DNA of 64,000 nt from Orientallactaga sibirica (GCA_036365145.1 JAEOAD010000603.1:496001-560000), one strand, 5' to 3'; shown: positions 1 to 11,110, counted from the stretch's first letter. Notes: a model not told the origin generated them from the sequence alone. Translations and numbers: made by a program.

Positions 1-171
1 AACCTAGTAAACAACTCTAAACATTGATACTATTAGGAATTTCAGATATCTCAAATTGTTCATTTCATAAAAAAGAGATTTTAATTTACTCAAATTAGTA
101 TGGTGAAATCTAGCTATAAGCCATGTATCTAAAAAGTTAAAATATTTTTTAAAAACTTTTAAACAAAATGG

Positions 172-384
172 GGGGCTGAAGAGATGGCTTAGTTTTTAAG
201 GCACTTGCCTGTGCATCCTAAGGACACACATTCGATTCTTTAGTACCCACATAAGCCAGATGCACAAAGTGGTGCAGGTTCATTTCCAGTGGCTCGAGGC
301 CCTGGCATGCCCATTCTCTGTCTATCTGCCTCCCTCCTTTCCTCTCTCTTTCAAATAAATAAATAAAATATTTTTAAAATATTT
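172..384 (+). mobile_element. DIP-type SINE (B2 superfamily)
   Basis: This is a tRNA-derived SINE. The head carries an A-box-like stretch (ATGGCTTAG) and a degenerate B box (ATTCGATTC). The body has the recurrent CCAGATGCACAA and GGCCCTGGC blocks, then a TC-rich tract and an AAATAAATAAAT tail. The same body recurs throughout the window in both orientations. Confidence 0.9.
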
Positions 385-725
385 TTTTTTAAAAATCCAA
401 ATTTCTAAAAAAGTTGTTTTAGTCAATATATCTGAACTCTTGATAAACCTCTTTGGGATTTTATTTTGAAAATTTTGATTTATTAATTGATACCTCTCTC
501 TCAACCAGTTCTACCTTCAGTTAAGAAAATACTTTGTCTTATATTCTTTTCTGAATCAATCCCAAGCTATAGGTGCATATGAATTTAACTCATTAATTAG
601 AGGCTTAGTGAAAGTTATATTCTGCCTACAATTTTAAAATAGTAGTTTGCTTGAAAGAAAATAGTATAAAGTTGTACAAGTCAATACATTAAGCATATGC
701 CTCTTTAAAAACTTTAGACATATTC
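385..725. other. AT-rich intergenic DNA, nothing recognised
   Basis: I see no open frame with coding character, no repeat I recognise and no RNA gene here. The short minus-strand frame that overlaps the preceding SINE tail is a chance frame. Confidence 0.5.
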
Positions 726-915
726 TTTTATTTTTATGTGTGTGTGAGAGAGAGATAAATAGAAAAAGAGAGAGAAAGACAATGTGTGCATCTTGGCCTA
801 CAGCCACTGAAGATGATCTCCAGATATATGTGCTGCTGTGTCTGGCTTACTGGGTACTGGCCATTGGGCTTTATAAGCAAGTTCCTTTGACTGGAGTAAT
901 TCCTTCAGTCCCAGC
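726..915 (-). mobile_element. DIP SINE, degenerate
   Basis: A (T/A)-rich, GAGA-rich left end is followed by the antisense body (CAGCCACTG, CTCCAGATA, GTGTCTGGCTTAC). The tRNA head at the right is badly decayed, and the short plus-strand frame across it is an artefact. Confidence 0.75.
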
Positions 916-939
916 ATATGCTTCTTAAGACTTGAACTT

Positions 940-1805
940 TTATTTATTATTAAGATTTGTAATATGTGGGCAGATAGTAGACAGTGAGCTAATTTACCTT
1001 ATGTTTGTTATAGAAAGTAGAGTCGATGTTTTCTAATCAGCCAACACCAATACCAAAGTACATATGGGATAACATAATGACAGCCACATAGCTCTTGGGG
1101 TAGAGGAAGAACTTCCAGGAGAACTTCCAGTAGGGAAAGAAACTGGAGACTGTTGGGTAGTTGCTATATTCTCAAAATGAAAGAAACATTTAAGAACAAG
1201 TAAAACAAGCAAACTAAAAACCTGTGACCTCACCAGAATATGGATGAAGTAGGAGAGCTCTGTATTTAGTTGGCCCAGAATGAAGATTGAAGTGTGACTA
1301 GATTCCAAGAAAAAAAAATGTTGTGAACTGAAGCAAGTATTGTTAGACAACTTAAAGTGAGAAGGTTTGTCCTTTAGATTTGCTGATGCTGTTGATTAAA
1401 GTAATTGAAAGGATATGGTTGCCAAGTACTTAGTCTGAGTTCATCAGTAAAAATTAGAGCTCTGTCATTAATGGGAATTATGGGTCACATGAAAACTGTT
1501 TTGGCTTTTGGAATATTGCTCCATTCTATGTCCAGTTATTAGAGAAAAGTCTCCATTCTTCAACTGGGGAAGGAAAACCTGATTTACATTCATGCTTAGT
1601 CTGAGAACTATTTATAAGCATGATAAAATATGGACTCTAAACTGGACTTCCTCATTAAAGACAGTCATTAGAGTGAGAGTGAATTTCAGCCACTTGACAT
1701 TTTAATTATCCTTCCTCAGTATTCTATAAATTTAATACTGTTTACATGTAGAGCTTCCAGGAATAGTAAAATTAAATTTCATTCAAGAAATATCTATTGA
1801 GGTGG
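940..1805. other. Unique AT-rich DNA
   Basis: No repeat family or coding exon is recognised. The 105-codon minus-strand frame at 1033-1350 has no recognisable domain and no supporting context, so I treat it as chance. Confidence 0.45.
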
Positions 1806-1807
1806 AT

Positions 1808-1895
1808 AAAGAGAGAGCTCTGTAAGTAAAGTGCAGGATCACAATTCAATCCCTAGACTCCACTTTACATATCATGTGTGGTAACATGCACCTTA
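1808..1895 (+). mobile_element. B4-like SINE, left part
   Basis: An ID-like tRNA half (AGTGCAGGATCACAATTCAAT) runs into a B1-like half (GTGTGGTAACATGCACCTTA). The B1-like half resumes at 3734 (CTCTAATCCCAGTGCTGGG), so the MaLR element at 1896-3733 splits the SINE. The family call is tentative because the copy is old. Confidence 0.55.
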
Positions 1896-2206
1896 TGAGG
1901 TAGTTTGAATGTAAAATATTCCCCATGGCTTAGTGTGTTTGGGAGTAAACTTCTTACTAAAATTCCAGTTGGTGGAGCCTTTGGGAGGTTTGGTTTGGGG
2001 TGTTTATAGCACAGTCCTGCTTGCTGAACTGAGTTTACTGTCTCTACTTCTTTCTTGCTAATGTGGAGATATGATACCTGCCTGTCCCTGACATGCTTTC
2101 CCCACAATGGTAGAATTTTCCCTTGAAACTGTAAGACATAAATAACCCCTTTCCTTCTATAAATTGCTTCTGGTCAGGTATTTTTCTATAGAAGATAATT
2201 GCCACA
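1896..2206 (+). repeat. 5' LTR of MaLR element 1
   Basis: The LTR starts TGAGGTAGTTTGAATG. It contains the ORR1-type blocks CCAGTTGGTGGAGCC and TGTTTATAGCACAG and ends near TTGCCACA. It pairs with 3402-3733, with many substitutions and indels separating the two. Confidence 0.8.
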
Positions 2207-3401
2207 GAAAATTGGTACTGGGAAATGGGCTCATTACTTCAGTAAGCCACATAGTCTTTTGGAACTGGTTTAAGGGAGAAATATGGAAGGATTTGGAACT
2301 TTGGATAAAGAAGGTTTAGAATGTTATAAGCAGAGCTTAGTGGATCATTCTGGTGAGAGTTTAATAGATCAAAGTGCAGAGAGAAGTGTGGGCTGTGGAG
2401 ACTCAGTATATGAGGCTTCAGAGGGGAAAAAGGACTTTTCAGAAGTGGCCTGGAGGCAGTTCTTAAAATGTTTTAGAAGAAAAAATGACTGCATTTTGCT
2501 TGTGTCCTGAGAACTTGAGCAAAGTTCAATTTAACAGTAATGGACTGATATGTTTGGAGAAGAAAAACACAGAGAAAAAGAATATGAAAGATATAAAGTT
2601 TGGCACAAGAAGAAATGTGAGTAAGTTCAGATTTCAGCCTCTATACTGTAGCCATTGCAGCTGAAATTGTTAAAACAGTTACCACTATTGGGAATAGAAC
2701 AGCTTGTCTGAATTGGGACAATAGGAAAGTTTCTCTGAGGATGAGACCCAACCCATTGAAGGCTCAACCTAGTAGAAATGCTGATCTTTTTAACTGGAGG
2801 GGGCCTGAAAGAAAAATGCTGAAGGAATTACCTGCTTCTAAAGGTCAGGGATCATACACCCTGGAAAAAGAAATTAGTAGCATTACATACCTAGAAACAT
2901 GAAGATGCAGGAGTTGGAGGATCATGAGGTGCATTGCAGTTCCGGGGAACCACGGGGGTTAGGTAGTATGGAACAGGGTAAGTCTGTGTAAGGCTATGGG
3001 GGTGAACCATGGGTTGCAGTTGAGTCCCTCAGACTTTGGAAATGCCGGAGCAATAGAACAATCAGCTCAATCTTTTCAGAGTCTAGTTTATTTTATCACA
3101 GACCCCAGGTGCTGAACATAGAGCTGTAGGATTTTATCTTTGTTCTGATGTTTTTTTTATTTTATATTGGTCCAGTCTTTCCTTGCTCTGTCCCCATTCT
3201 TCTTTGTCACTATACGTGCAAACTGTGTGGTTTATGTTGTTTGATTTTGCAGGGTGCACAGTTAAGACTCTCTTAAGTCTTGGATGAGACTTTGGACTTT
3301 TGAGCAGTTTTGGAACTGGTGATTATAGGGAGCTTTATAGTCAGACTTACTGTATTTTGCATCATGCAATGACTATGGGTTTAAGGAGATCAGGGGTATA
3401 A
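2207..3401 (+). mobile_element. MaLR internal region, non-coding
   Basis: It has the same block order as the internal regions at 6556-7758 and 35114-36245, for example GAATATGGAAGGATTTGGAA and GATCATTCTGGTGAGAG. The longest frame (2283-2510) is not retroviral. Gag, protease and polymerase motifs are all absent. Confidence 0.8.
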
Positions 3402-3733
3402 TGTGATGGTTTATGTGTAAAATGTCGCCCACAGCCTCATGTGTTTGTGATTAAACCTCATACTTGATTCCCAGCTGGTAGAGCCTTTGGGAACTGAAGC
3501 CTTGCTGAGTATGCTGCTGGGGGTGGCCTTGGTGTATTATAGCCCAGCCCTGCTTGCTGCACTGGGCTCTCTCTACTTCTTCCATGTGGACATAGAAATA
3601 TGACACCTAGATATTTTCTCTACTATACTATCCATGGCAGGATGACACTTCCCTATAAGTGAGAAACAATTCTCCTTCAATAAAATGATTCTGGTTGGGT
3701 ATTTTGCCCTACCCTGAGATAGTCACTGCTACA
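3402..3733 (+). repeat. 3' LTR of MaLR element 1
   Basis: The LTR starts TGTGATGGTTTATGTG, shares CCCAGCTGGTAGAGCC and TATTATAGCCCAGCC with the 5' copy, and ends TCACTGCTACA. Confidence 0.8.
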
Positions 3734-3800
3734 ATCTCTAATCCCAGTGCTGGGAAAATGGAGATGGGTGTATTCCTGGAGCTCATTGGACAGTCTAGCT
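3734..3800 (+). mobile_element. B4-like SINE, right part
   Basis: CTCTAATCCCAGTGCTGGG followed by a GGAGCTCATTGG-type tail continues the SINE interrupted at 1895. Confidence 0.5.
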
Positions 3801-5348
3801 TACTTGGAAAGTTTTAGGACAGTGAGAAAAACTTATCACATGAAAGGTAGGAGGTGTACCTGATGAACAAGCTAAGAAGTTGTTCTCTGACACACATACA
3901 CACACCCACACACAATTATCTATTGAAAACTTACCATGTGGCCTGTACTGTGATCTGATGCAGCACCTGTATTTTAAATACAAATGTTTTTCTTCTTTTC
4001 TTAACATTTCTTCTTCTTTAAAATAAGCAACACATGTATTTATCAGCTCAAGCCATTTTCAAACGCAAGCTTACCATTTCTGAAGAGTACCTCCTTATCT
4101 GCAATCTCTCTTAATTCTAGAGTCATCTTGATATTGAGTTCTGTCTGAAACTTCATTCTAGTGTTAGTGTTGTTCAGTTCAATTTTCCAGAGTACAATTT
4201 TATCTTGATTGAGATTTTATTAAGGGTAGAGCCAGAGCACATTATCTGTACTTCACTGAAGCTTTTACAACTCATTTAACATCTGTTTGTGCATTTATAG
4301 GTATATAGATAAGATGACTGCCTCTTTCAGGCACAAATGAGTAAAAGGCATTTTAAACCATTTGGTATGCCTTTAAAAAAAACTGTTAGTTGTTGATTCT
4401 GTGATACTGATTTAATTGTTTTGAGAAACCTAATAACTTCAACTCATATAAAACATAGCATTTTGACATTGAGAATTTGACTTTATAGGCTGGGAATGGA
4501 AAGAGGACAAAATAATTTCCATGGAATCAAGGTTTATTAATACCACCTTAAAAATCAACAATAGTAATTATTATAGGTTACCTTTTAATTTTATTTATAT
4601 GAAAGAGGGTTGATAAAAATTAAAAACAACTTATATTTTCAATGAGATAATAAGATATTTGAATTATCTTTCCTTGCATACATTTTTAAATAAACTGAAA
4701 GTTTTAACTATTTTTTGTTCTAAAATTGGCTCTATGTGTAGTGAGCAATTTTGATGTTTTAGTTATCTGTGATTTCCTGACATTTCACAGGTTTTATTTT
4801 CAATATGAGGGTTGTAAGATCCTAGTTCTAATGTGTAAGTAGATAAAACTACCAGTTATTTTCTGACCTAATTTAATTACACAACATGCACATGAATGTG
4901 TATTTATGTTAGTCCAAGCATACAATTTCTTTGCTTTATTGGAATCTATATTTTAAAAATTGTGGTGAACTTAAATCTACAGATATGAAATAATTTTCAC
5001 TCTGATCTTAAGTCCTTTCCTGCTAATCTCTATTAAAAGCATTATTGTCATAAAATACAAAAGTAGAATGGTTCTAGAAAAAACTATACAATCCATGCTG
5101 ATTTCAACTCTGAAGCAAACTTGTTTTCATAGATTATGTGCCCATGAGAATTCTTAGATTATCCAAATAGAGAGATACTTTACAGGAAATGCAGCATGAC
5201 AGAGCCTGGGAGAGCATGCTCTTACGTGTCAACTGCTGTGGCTCTGAAGTTTGGTGAGGTGTCTTGCAATAACTGCCAAGTGGGCACTTTTAGAAAGGTG
5301 CTTAGCTCATCATAGGAAATGAAAGTATGTCTGGACACAGAAAAAACT
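3801..5348. other. Unique AT-rich DNA
   Basis: Apart from a short (CA)n-like run at 3891-3914, I recognise no repeat, exon or RNA gene in this 1.5 kb. Confidence 0.45.
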
Positions 5349-5357
5349 AAGGACTCT

Positions 5358-5594
5358 GGCTGGAGAGATGGCTTATCAGTTAAATACTTGCCTATGAAGC
5401 CTAAGGACCCTGGTTCGAGGCTCGCTTCTCCAGGACCCACGTAAGCCAGATGCACAAGGGGGTGCATGCATCTGGAGTTCGTTTGCAATGGCTGGAGGCC
5501 CTGGTGCACCCATTCTCTCTCTCTCTACCTGCCTATTTCTGTATCTCTCTCTCTCAAATAAATAAATAAAAAATAAAATATTTAAAAAAAAAAA
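5358..5594 (+). mobile_element. DIP SINE with target-site duplication
   Basis: This is an intact copy: head GGCTGGAGAGATGGCTTA, B box GGTTCGAGGCTCG, (CT)n tract, and tail AAATAAATAAAT then A-rich. The 9-bp duplication AAGGACTCT occurs at 5349-5357 and 5597-5605. Confidence 0.95.
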
Positions 5595-5824
5595 CCAAGG
5601 ACTCTACTCACCCTGTCCCAATGGCTCCCTCGCGGAAGGGCTTGTGATTTCCTGAAATTATAAATTATGGTTTGGGTCATACAGCACAGCTCAGGAATTC
5701 TAGTGAGCCGGTTCCATGTGTGATTTCCTGTATGCTTATTCAAGCAGATATGCACTGCTATCTCCTCTTTATAAAACATAATATTGTTAAAATCAAATTA
5801 TTGCAAGAAATAGTTAAAAATTAT

Positions 5825-6221
5825 GTGAAATGGCTCTATGATTGGCTAAGAGATCCACTCAATGGGAAAGAATTCATAGCTGGTACTGGGATCTAAGTCA
5901 GAGTCCTATGGAGATGAGGGTCATGGACTCAAGAGAGAAGCTCCCACTATTCTTTGGATATACCCATCAAAATCTCTCTTAATTAACTACCCCTATTCCC
6001 TTTAACCCATGTTGCTATCACTTCCCACCAAAGACTCTGTTTCTCTTTTACAGAAGGTAGCAAAAACTAGAAAGAACCAAAATTCATCAACATGACAAGA
6101 TAGCTGACTCCATATCACGAGATGAGCCATCTCTTGTACATGAGCCAGTGTCCAGGTGCAATCACAGAGAACTGGGGAGTTAAGCAGGAATGCTGTTCTC
6201 ACCACAAGCATGGCAACCTGC
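5825..6221 (+). mobile_element. L1 3' UTR fragment, left part
   Basis: It matches by eye other L1 3' UTRs in the window. The block TGATTGGCTAAGAGATCCAC then GGTACTGGGA corresponds to 11834-11882, and the CTCTTTTACAGAAGG block corresponds to 12050. The last 186 bases (6036-6221) recur at 8108-8299, on the far side of the MaLR element. Confidence 0.7.
6036..6221 (+). repeat. Flanking duplication, left copy
   Basis: It runs from TCTGTTTCTCTTTTACAG to CATGGCAACCTGC. It pairs with 8108-8299. My hand count gives about 13 substitutions plus two or three indels. Confidence 0.85.
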
Positions 6222-6555
6222 TACTATGTCCCCCATAAACTTAGGTGTTCTGAATGCTAGGTTCCCAGCTGATGGAGATTTGAGAATTAATGCCTACTGG
6301 AGGCAGTGTATTGTTGGGGGTGGGCTTATAGGTATTATAGCCAATTTGCCCTTGCCAGTATTTGGCACACTCTCCTGTTGCTATTGTCCATCTGATGTTG
6401 CCCAAGACGTGATGTCCACCCACTGCTCATGCCATCATTTTCCCTTGCCATCATGGAGTTTCCCCTCAAGTCTGTAAGCCAAAATAAACCCTTTTTTCCT
6501 ACGAGCTGTTCTTGGTTGGGTGATTTCTGCCAGCAATGCAAACCTGACTGCAACA
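6222..6555 (+). repeat. 5' LTR of MaLR element 2
   Basis: It contains CCCCATAAACTTAGGTGTTC, CCAGCTGATGGAGATTT, the polyadenylation-like AAAATAAACC and the terminus ACTGCAACA. The start is truncated relative to 7759. Confidence 0.85.
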
Positions 6556-7758
6556 GTAAAGTTGGTACCAAGGAGTAGTGTCAATTGCTGCTAGACACCG
6601 GACTGTGCGGTTTTGGCATTTACAAGCTGATATCAAGAGGACTATGGAAGTATTCAAACCTTGGCCTAAGAGACACCTTTGCAGTGCTATAAGTATAGCT
6701 TGATGGATTATTCTGGTCAGAGTTGAATGACCTGAATGCAGTAAGAACTATGAAGTTTGGCTTTTGAGGGTGAGAAAGAGTTTTGCCTAGACTGAGCTAG
6801 AAGTTTGTGTGAGACGCTTGCTGTTATGCCCATGTCCTGAGAATTTGTGCAGGGTTGCATTGTGTAGAAATGGACTAGAGTGAGCAGAGGGAGATGGCAC
6901 AGAAATGAAATCTTAGGGATGAAACTTCTGCCCATTCAGCTGCAATTATGTGAGAGATTACAAACTTTGAGACTGGGCCATCTGACCTGCACTGGGGCAA
7001 CAGGAAGAATGTAGACTCTTTTGAAGGGGCCTGAGTGCTCAAGGAGTGTCCTGTTCTTCTAAGTCTGCTTTATTACCCCCTGGATTAACACATTAGCACC
7101 CCACCTGGTATTAAGAAATATATAAAATGTAGGAAAGAGAAGGTCATTGAATTTGCAACACGGTCTTGTGTTTTGGAAATGGCCATGAGAAATATGAAGT
7201 AGTATTGCTGGATGCCTGCATGGATACTTGATGGAACTGTAAGGATAGACCGTCAGTTGCAGTGGAGACCCAGTAGAGATGCCAGGACCAGGAGATGGCT
7301 GCTAAGGAGAGCAGCCAGCCCCAGTGAAGTTTTCTAGGACTGTGAGTAGCCTAGCTGAGTGGGGGGGCAGAATTGGAACTCTAAAGACTTATCAGTAGTT
7401 AGAATTATTGGCCTTGGAGATTTGTCACTGATTAGAGTTGTTGGACTTGGAGCTACAGAGTTTGATGTTTGCTCTGATTGTTTTAAATCTTGTATTGGTT
7501 GAATATTTCTTTGCTATGAGCAATGTCATCTTTAGCAATGTGAATGTTTATTCTGTGCCATTATGGTTTTTTTTTTTTTTTTTTTGGTTCTTTCTTTTTT
7601 GGTATTATTGCTCAGATGAAAGATCTTGGACTATGGGAATGGAATGTTTGAACGTTATTAGGATTAATTAAAAACTATGGGGATTTTTTAAGCTGGACTG
7701 AATGCATTGCATTTTATATCATATATGGATATCAGTTTATGGAGGCCAGGGGCAGAAT
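6556..7758 (+). mobile_element. MaLR internal region, non-coding
   Basis: It begins GTAAAGTTGGTACCAAGGAG; TGGTACCA plus AGGAGT resembles a tRNA-Leu(UAA) primer site. A poly(T) run lies at 7567-7587. No gag, pro or pol motif was found in any frame. Confidence 0.8.
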
Positions 7759-8107
7759 GTGGTGGTTTGATCCAGGCATCCCCCATAAACTTAGGTGTTC
7801 TTAGGTATTCTGAATACTAAGTTCCCAGCTGATGGAGATTTGGGAATTAACCCCTCCTGAAGGCAGTGCATTTTGGGGGGTGGGCTTCTGGGTATTGTAG
7901 CCAGTTTCCCCTTGCCAGTATTTGAATACACTCTCCTGCTGCTATTGTCCATCTGATGTTGCCCAGGAGGTGATGTCCACCCTCCGCTCATGCCATTGTT
8001 TCCCCCTGCCATCATGGAGCTTCCCATTAAGTCTATAAGCCAAAGTAAACCTTTGTCCTACAATCTGCTCTTAGTCTGGTGATTTCTGCCGGCAATGTGA
8101 CCCTGAA
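7759..8107 (+). repeat. 3' LTR of MaLR element 2
   Basis: The start TGTGGTGGTTTGATCC is complete. The end stops at GCAATGTGACCCTG and runs directly into the duplicated L1 segment. Confidence 0.8.
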
Positions 8108-8335
8108 TCTGTTTTCTCTTTTACAGAAGGTAATAAAAACTGGAAAGAACCCAAATCCATCAACAATACAAGAAAAGATAGCTGACTCCATATCATGGGA
8201 TGAGCCATCTCTTGCACATGAGCCAGGATCCAGGTGCAATCACAGAGAACTGGGGAGTTAAGTAGGAGTGCTGTTCTTACCACAAGCATGGCAACCTGCA
8301 CAAAGGAGATGATGCTAGTCTAAGAAAAAGATTTG
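8108..8335 (+). mobile_element. L1 3' UTR fragment, right part (duplicated start)
   Basis: Bases 8108-8299 repeat 6036-6221. The following ACAAAGGAGATGATG is the continuation of the L1 3' UTR, which supports a split target rather than two independent fragments. Confidence 0.65.
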
Positions 8336-8489
8336 ATAACTAAAATTAGAGGTGAATTTTGAGATATGCAATACAAAGATTTATTAAGAACTATTTTGAA
8401 TAATTATAGTCTAACAAATTGGAAATTAGAGCACCTAGCAAAAATGGACATGGATATCACTTACCAAAATTGAACCATTAGTTTGTTGC

Positions 8490-8935
8490 AAGTTATATCT
8501 TTGCATCAATGTTTTATAGTTTTCAATCTATATATAATGTCATTACTTCTTTATCTCATTTCTTGGCATTTAATTCTTTTAGGTGTTTTTGAAAATTGGA
8601 TTGTTTCTTAATTTTCCTTTCAACTAGTTTATTGATAATGCATTATAAAACAATTTTTGTATGTTTATTCCTATGTTCTACAATTTTAGTGGTTTTTTAT
8701 TAGTTCTTACAATTGTTCCATGCAGACATTTTTTATAAACAGGGATAATTTAATTTACTACTTTATAATTTGGGTCATATTGTTTTCTTTTTCTTGCTTA
8801 ATTACTGTACCTATGGCTTCTAGTATTATTTTGAATAGGAGCAGCAAGATACTATTATTTTTTGCTTTTGATCTTTTATTTTATTCAATGACTATGATCT
8901 TGACCATGTTAATCATTATTTTTCTTCTTCTAAGT
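8490..8935 (-). mobile_element. Ancient L1 ORF2 remnant (RT region)
   Basis: Read on the minus strand, the blocks align by eye with the RT palm region of mammalian L1. The plus-strand text has the familiar antisense order (CAATGTTTTATAGTTTTC, GTTTATTGATAATG, ATTTTGAATAGGAGCAG). It is riddled with stops and deletions. Confidence 0.65.
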
Positions 8936-8939
8936 TAAT

Positions 8940-9570
8940 ACCTTTTAAATGAGAAAAGTGACTAACATTTACAACTTGAAACGGACATATGTTTTAATAT
9001 CTTGAACAGCAATGTTGATTATTGTACTGGTTTCAAGTCACAGTTAAGATTTTAAAAGCAAAAGCCAAAGATTTTTCCTGGTACACGTTTCTTGTTAACA
9101 TCTTGTATGATAAATTGGTACCCATTTCACTCTAATGTGCTGCAGGCAAAGTTAGTCAACATTCTTAGGTATGTCACCAGGATATACAATGTTTATATGA
9201 GTTGGGAAACATAAAATTATAATTCTACTACAAGGGTTTGGGTTATATCTCATTGTTTATCCTTCACCCATTTTCTGCACATTATCCTGAGATAAATAAA
9301 ATTTTAAATGTTTGTTTTCAGTAAACCAAATATGACAATTTATAAGTATGACCTGAACTTAAATCCATCTGAATAGGTTTTGAATTTGTGGAATTTTTTT
9401 CATCTTTTTTGATAAACAACCTTAGACATTATATTATTTACTAGGAAATTCAAGGGGGAACTTTAAGAAGACAAATAAATGCTTCCTTATCTCTGAGAGA
9501 ATATGTGTTTAAATTGTAAAACTGATATGCAGCTTGTATGCAGTGTTTCCGGACAGAAGAAGGTCCCTTT
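8940..9570. other. Unique AT-rich DNA
   Basis: No recognisable repeat, exon or RNA gene. Confidence 0.45.
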
Positions 9571-9576
9571 TTTTTT

Positions 9577-9716
9577 TTTTGAGGTAGGGTCTCCTATCCA
9601 GAATGTCCCAGGATTCACTCAGTAGTCTCAGTGTAGCCTTGAACTCAAGGTGATTGATCCTCCTACCTCTGCCTCCCAAGTACTGGGATTAAAGGCATGC
9701 ACCACCACTCCTGGCC
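9577..9716 (-). mobile_element. B1 SINE
   Basis: An antisense 7SL-derived B1: a poly(T) left end, GAGGTAGGGTCTC, TGCCTCCCAAGTACTGGGAT, TAAAGGCATGCACCACCAC. Confidence 0.92.
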
Positions 9717-9813
9717 TGAAGGTACTTTTGACAATCAGTTTTTCTGTATAGAAACACAATAAATAAGTGAGGATTTGTTCCCCTGTTTTTTTTTTTTCCT
9801 AAAGCTTATTGGG

Positions 9814-9842
9814 AGGTTTTATTTATTTATTTATTTATTTAC

Positions 9843-9885
<43 letters not shown>

Positions 9886-9895
9886 CTTATTTATT
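9814..9895. repeat. (TTTA)n microsatellite
   Basis: A near-perfect TTTA repeat of about 20 units in the A-tail of the minus-strand DIP SINE, with occasional CTTA units. The six-frame proteins of repeated LFIY across it are artefacts. Confidence 0.95.
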
Positions 9896-9981
9896 TGCAT
9901 GAATGGCCACACCAGGGTCTCTTGCTGCTACAGAGAAATGCAGTCGGGGAACATTTTATGTGTTGCATTTGTGGGTGGTTT

Positions 9982-9991
9982 AAGAATTGAG
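9982..9991. repeat. Target-site duplication of L1, left copy
   Basis: AAGAATTGAG here and at 12500-12509 bracket the L1. Confidence 0.85.
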
Positions 9992-11110
9992 TCCAGACCC
10001 AGACTTTGGATCAATTAACTACAGCTACTTGATATTTGACAAAAGCACAAACAATGTAGACTGGAACAAAGACAGCATCTTCAGCAAATGGTGCTGGACA
10101 AACTTGAAAAACATATGCAGAAAAGGAAACTCGATTCCTCCATTTCACCCTGCACAAAAATCAAGTCCAAATGGATTAAAGACCTCAATATAAGACCAGC
10201 AACTGCTACTACTGGAAGAAAGAGTAGGAGGAACTTTCCTTGGCATAGGAGTGGGAAAAGACTTCCTGAACAAAACCCTAGTAGTTCAGGAAATTAAATA
10301 ATAACTCAACCATTGGGATCTCAGGAAGCTGAAAAGCTTTTGCACAGACATACAATAAACAGAGCCTATAGATTACCCACAGAATGGGAGAAAATTTTTG
10401 CTGGATACACATTGGACAGAGGCCTAATTTCTAGAATCTATGAAGAACTCAAAAACCTAAACAATAAAAAGTCTAACAACCCACTCACAAAATGGGGCAG
10501 AGAACTGCACAGGGAGTTCTCAGAAGAAGAAATACAAATGGCAAACACACACTTAAGAAAATGTTCAACATCCCTAATCATCAGGGAAATGCAAATTAAA
10601 GCAACTATGAGATTCCACCATACCCCAGGAGGATAGCAAACATTAAAATATCTAATGACAACAATTGCTGGTGAGGTTGTGGAGAAATAGGAACCCTCAT
10701 TCACTGTTGGTGGGAATGTAAGCTGGCACAACCACTATGGAAAGCAATATGGAGACTCCTAAAATGATGACTATAGAGGTACCAACAGACCCAGTTATTC
10801 CCTTACTGGGCATTTACCCTAAAAAGCTCCAAGCCTCAGTTCAGAGATATTTGCTCAACCATGTTTATAGCTGCTCAGGTCATAATAGCTAAGAGCTGGA
10901 ATCAACCCAGATGTCCATCATTAGATGAATGGGTAACTAAGATGTGGTATATCTACACAATGGGATTCTACATAGCAGTAAGGAAAAATGACACAATGCA
11001 ATTTGAATTAAAATAGTCAAACTGGGAACAGATCATCCTCAGCGAACTCACCCAATCACAGAAAGATAAGCATCACATGGTCTCACTCATCTGTAGCTCC
11101 TAACCTGAAT
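9992..11110 (+). pseudogene. L1 ORF2 C-terminal fragment, frameshifted
   Basis: This is the end of the L1 ORF2 protein (endonuclease and reverse transcriptase enzyme of the LINE); only the region after the RT domain remains. Three frames carry it in turn. The first, about 9987-10193, has DFGSINYSYLIFDKSTNNVD. The second, about 10088-10297, has KSKWIKDLNIRP. The third, 10313-10636, has [20 protein letters not shown] and later [19 protein letters not shown]. Further pieces run on to about 11110 with stops. At least three frameshifts rule out function. The assignment rests on recognising the L1 C-terminal block order and on its agreement with the minus-strand copy at 53.3-54.2 kb. Confidence 0.88.

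Larger units (their letters stand above)
1896..3733 (+). mobile_element. Complete MaLR (ORR1-like) retrotransposon
   Basis: Two direct LTRs flank about 1.2 kb of internal sequence with no retroviral reading frame. That is the known state of MaLR elements, non-autonomous relatives of ERV-L. Both LTRs start TG and end in a CA-type terminus. A TTGGTACTGGGAA stretch just after the 5' LTR sits where a tRNA-Leu primer site is expected. The element is nested in a B4-like SINE. I could not find an exact 5-bp target duplication (CCTTA before, ATCTC after), so age or small end changes may have blurred it. Confidence 0.85.
6222..8107 (+). mobile_element. MaLR retrotransposon with an atypical long flanking duplication
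   Basis: The structure is LTR, internal, LTR with no retroviral frames. The 5' LTR lacks roughly the first 17 bases seen in the 3' LTR (TGTGGTGGTTTGATCC). The 3' LTR lacks the final CTGCAACA seen at the end of the 5' LTR. The element sits between two copies of a 186-192 bp piece of L1 3' UTR. Canonical integration of this class gives intact ends and about 5 bp of duplication, so this insertion or its later history was abnormal. Confidence 0.8.
9803..9991 (-). mobile_element. DIP SINE split by L1, left part
   Basis: A (TTTA)n tail leads to GAATGGCCACACCAGGGTCTC and a decayed body. The tRNA head continues at 12510-12562 (CCATTGAATCATCCTCCCAA). The interruption is the L1 at 9992-12499. Confidence 0.7.

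Noticed and set aside
172..384. tRNA gene (A and B boxes present)
   Set aside because: The tRNA-like head belongs to a dispersed SINE with an A-tail; no cloverleaf with a usable anticodon arm and acceptor stem is formed.
1033..1350. 105-codon minus-strand frame
   Set aside because: No domain, no splice or promoter context, low-complexity residue pattern; a frame of this length is expected by chance in 64 kb.
6190..6571. Overlapping frames on both strands
   Set aside because: They lie in a MaLR LTR, which is non-coding; similar frames recur in the other MaLR LTRs only because the DNA is repeated.
9775..10018. Frames of repeated LFIY residues
   Set aside because: Translation of the (TTTA)n microsatellite in a SINE tail.
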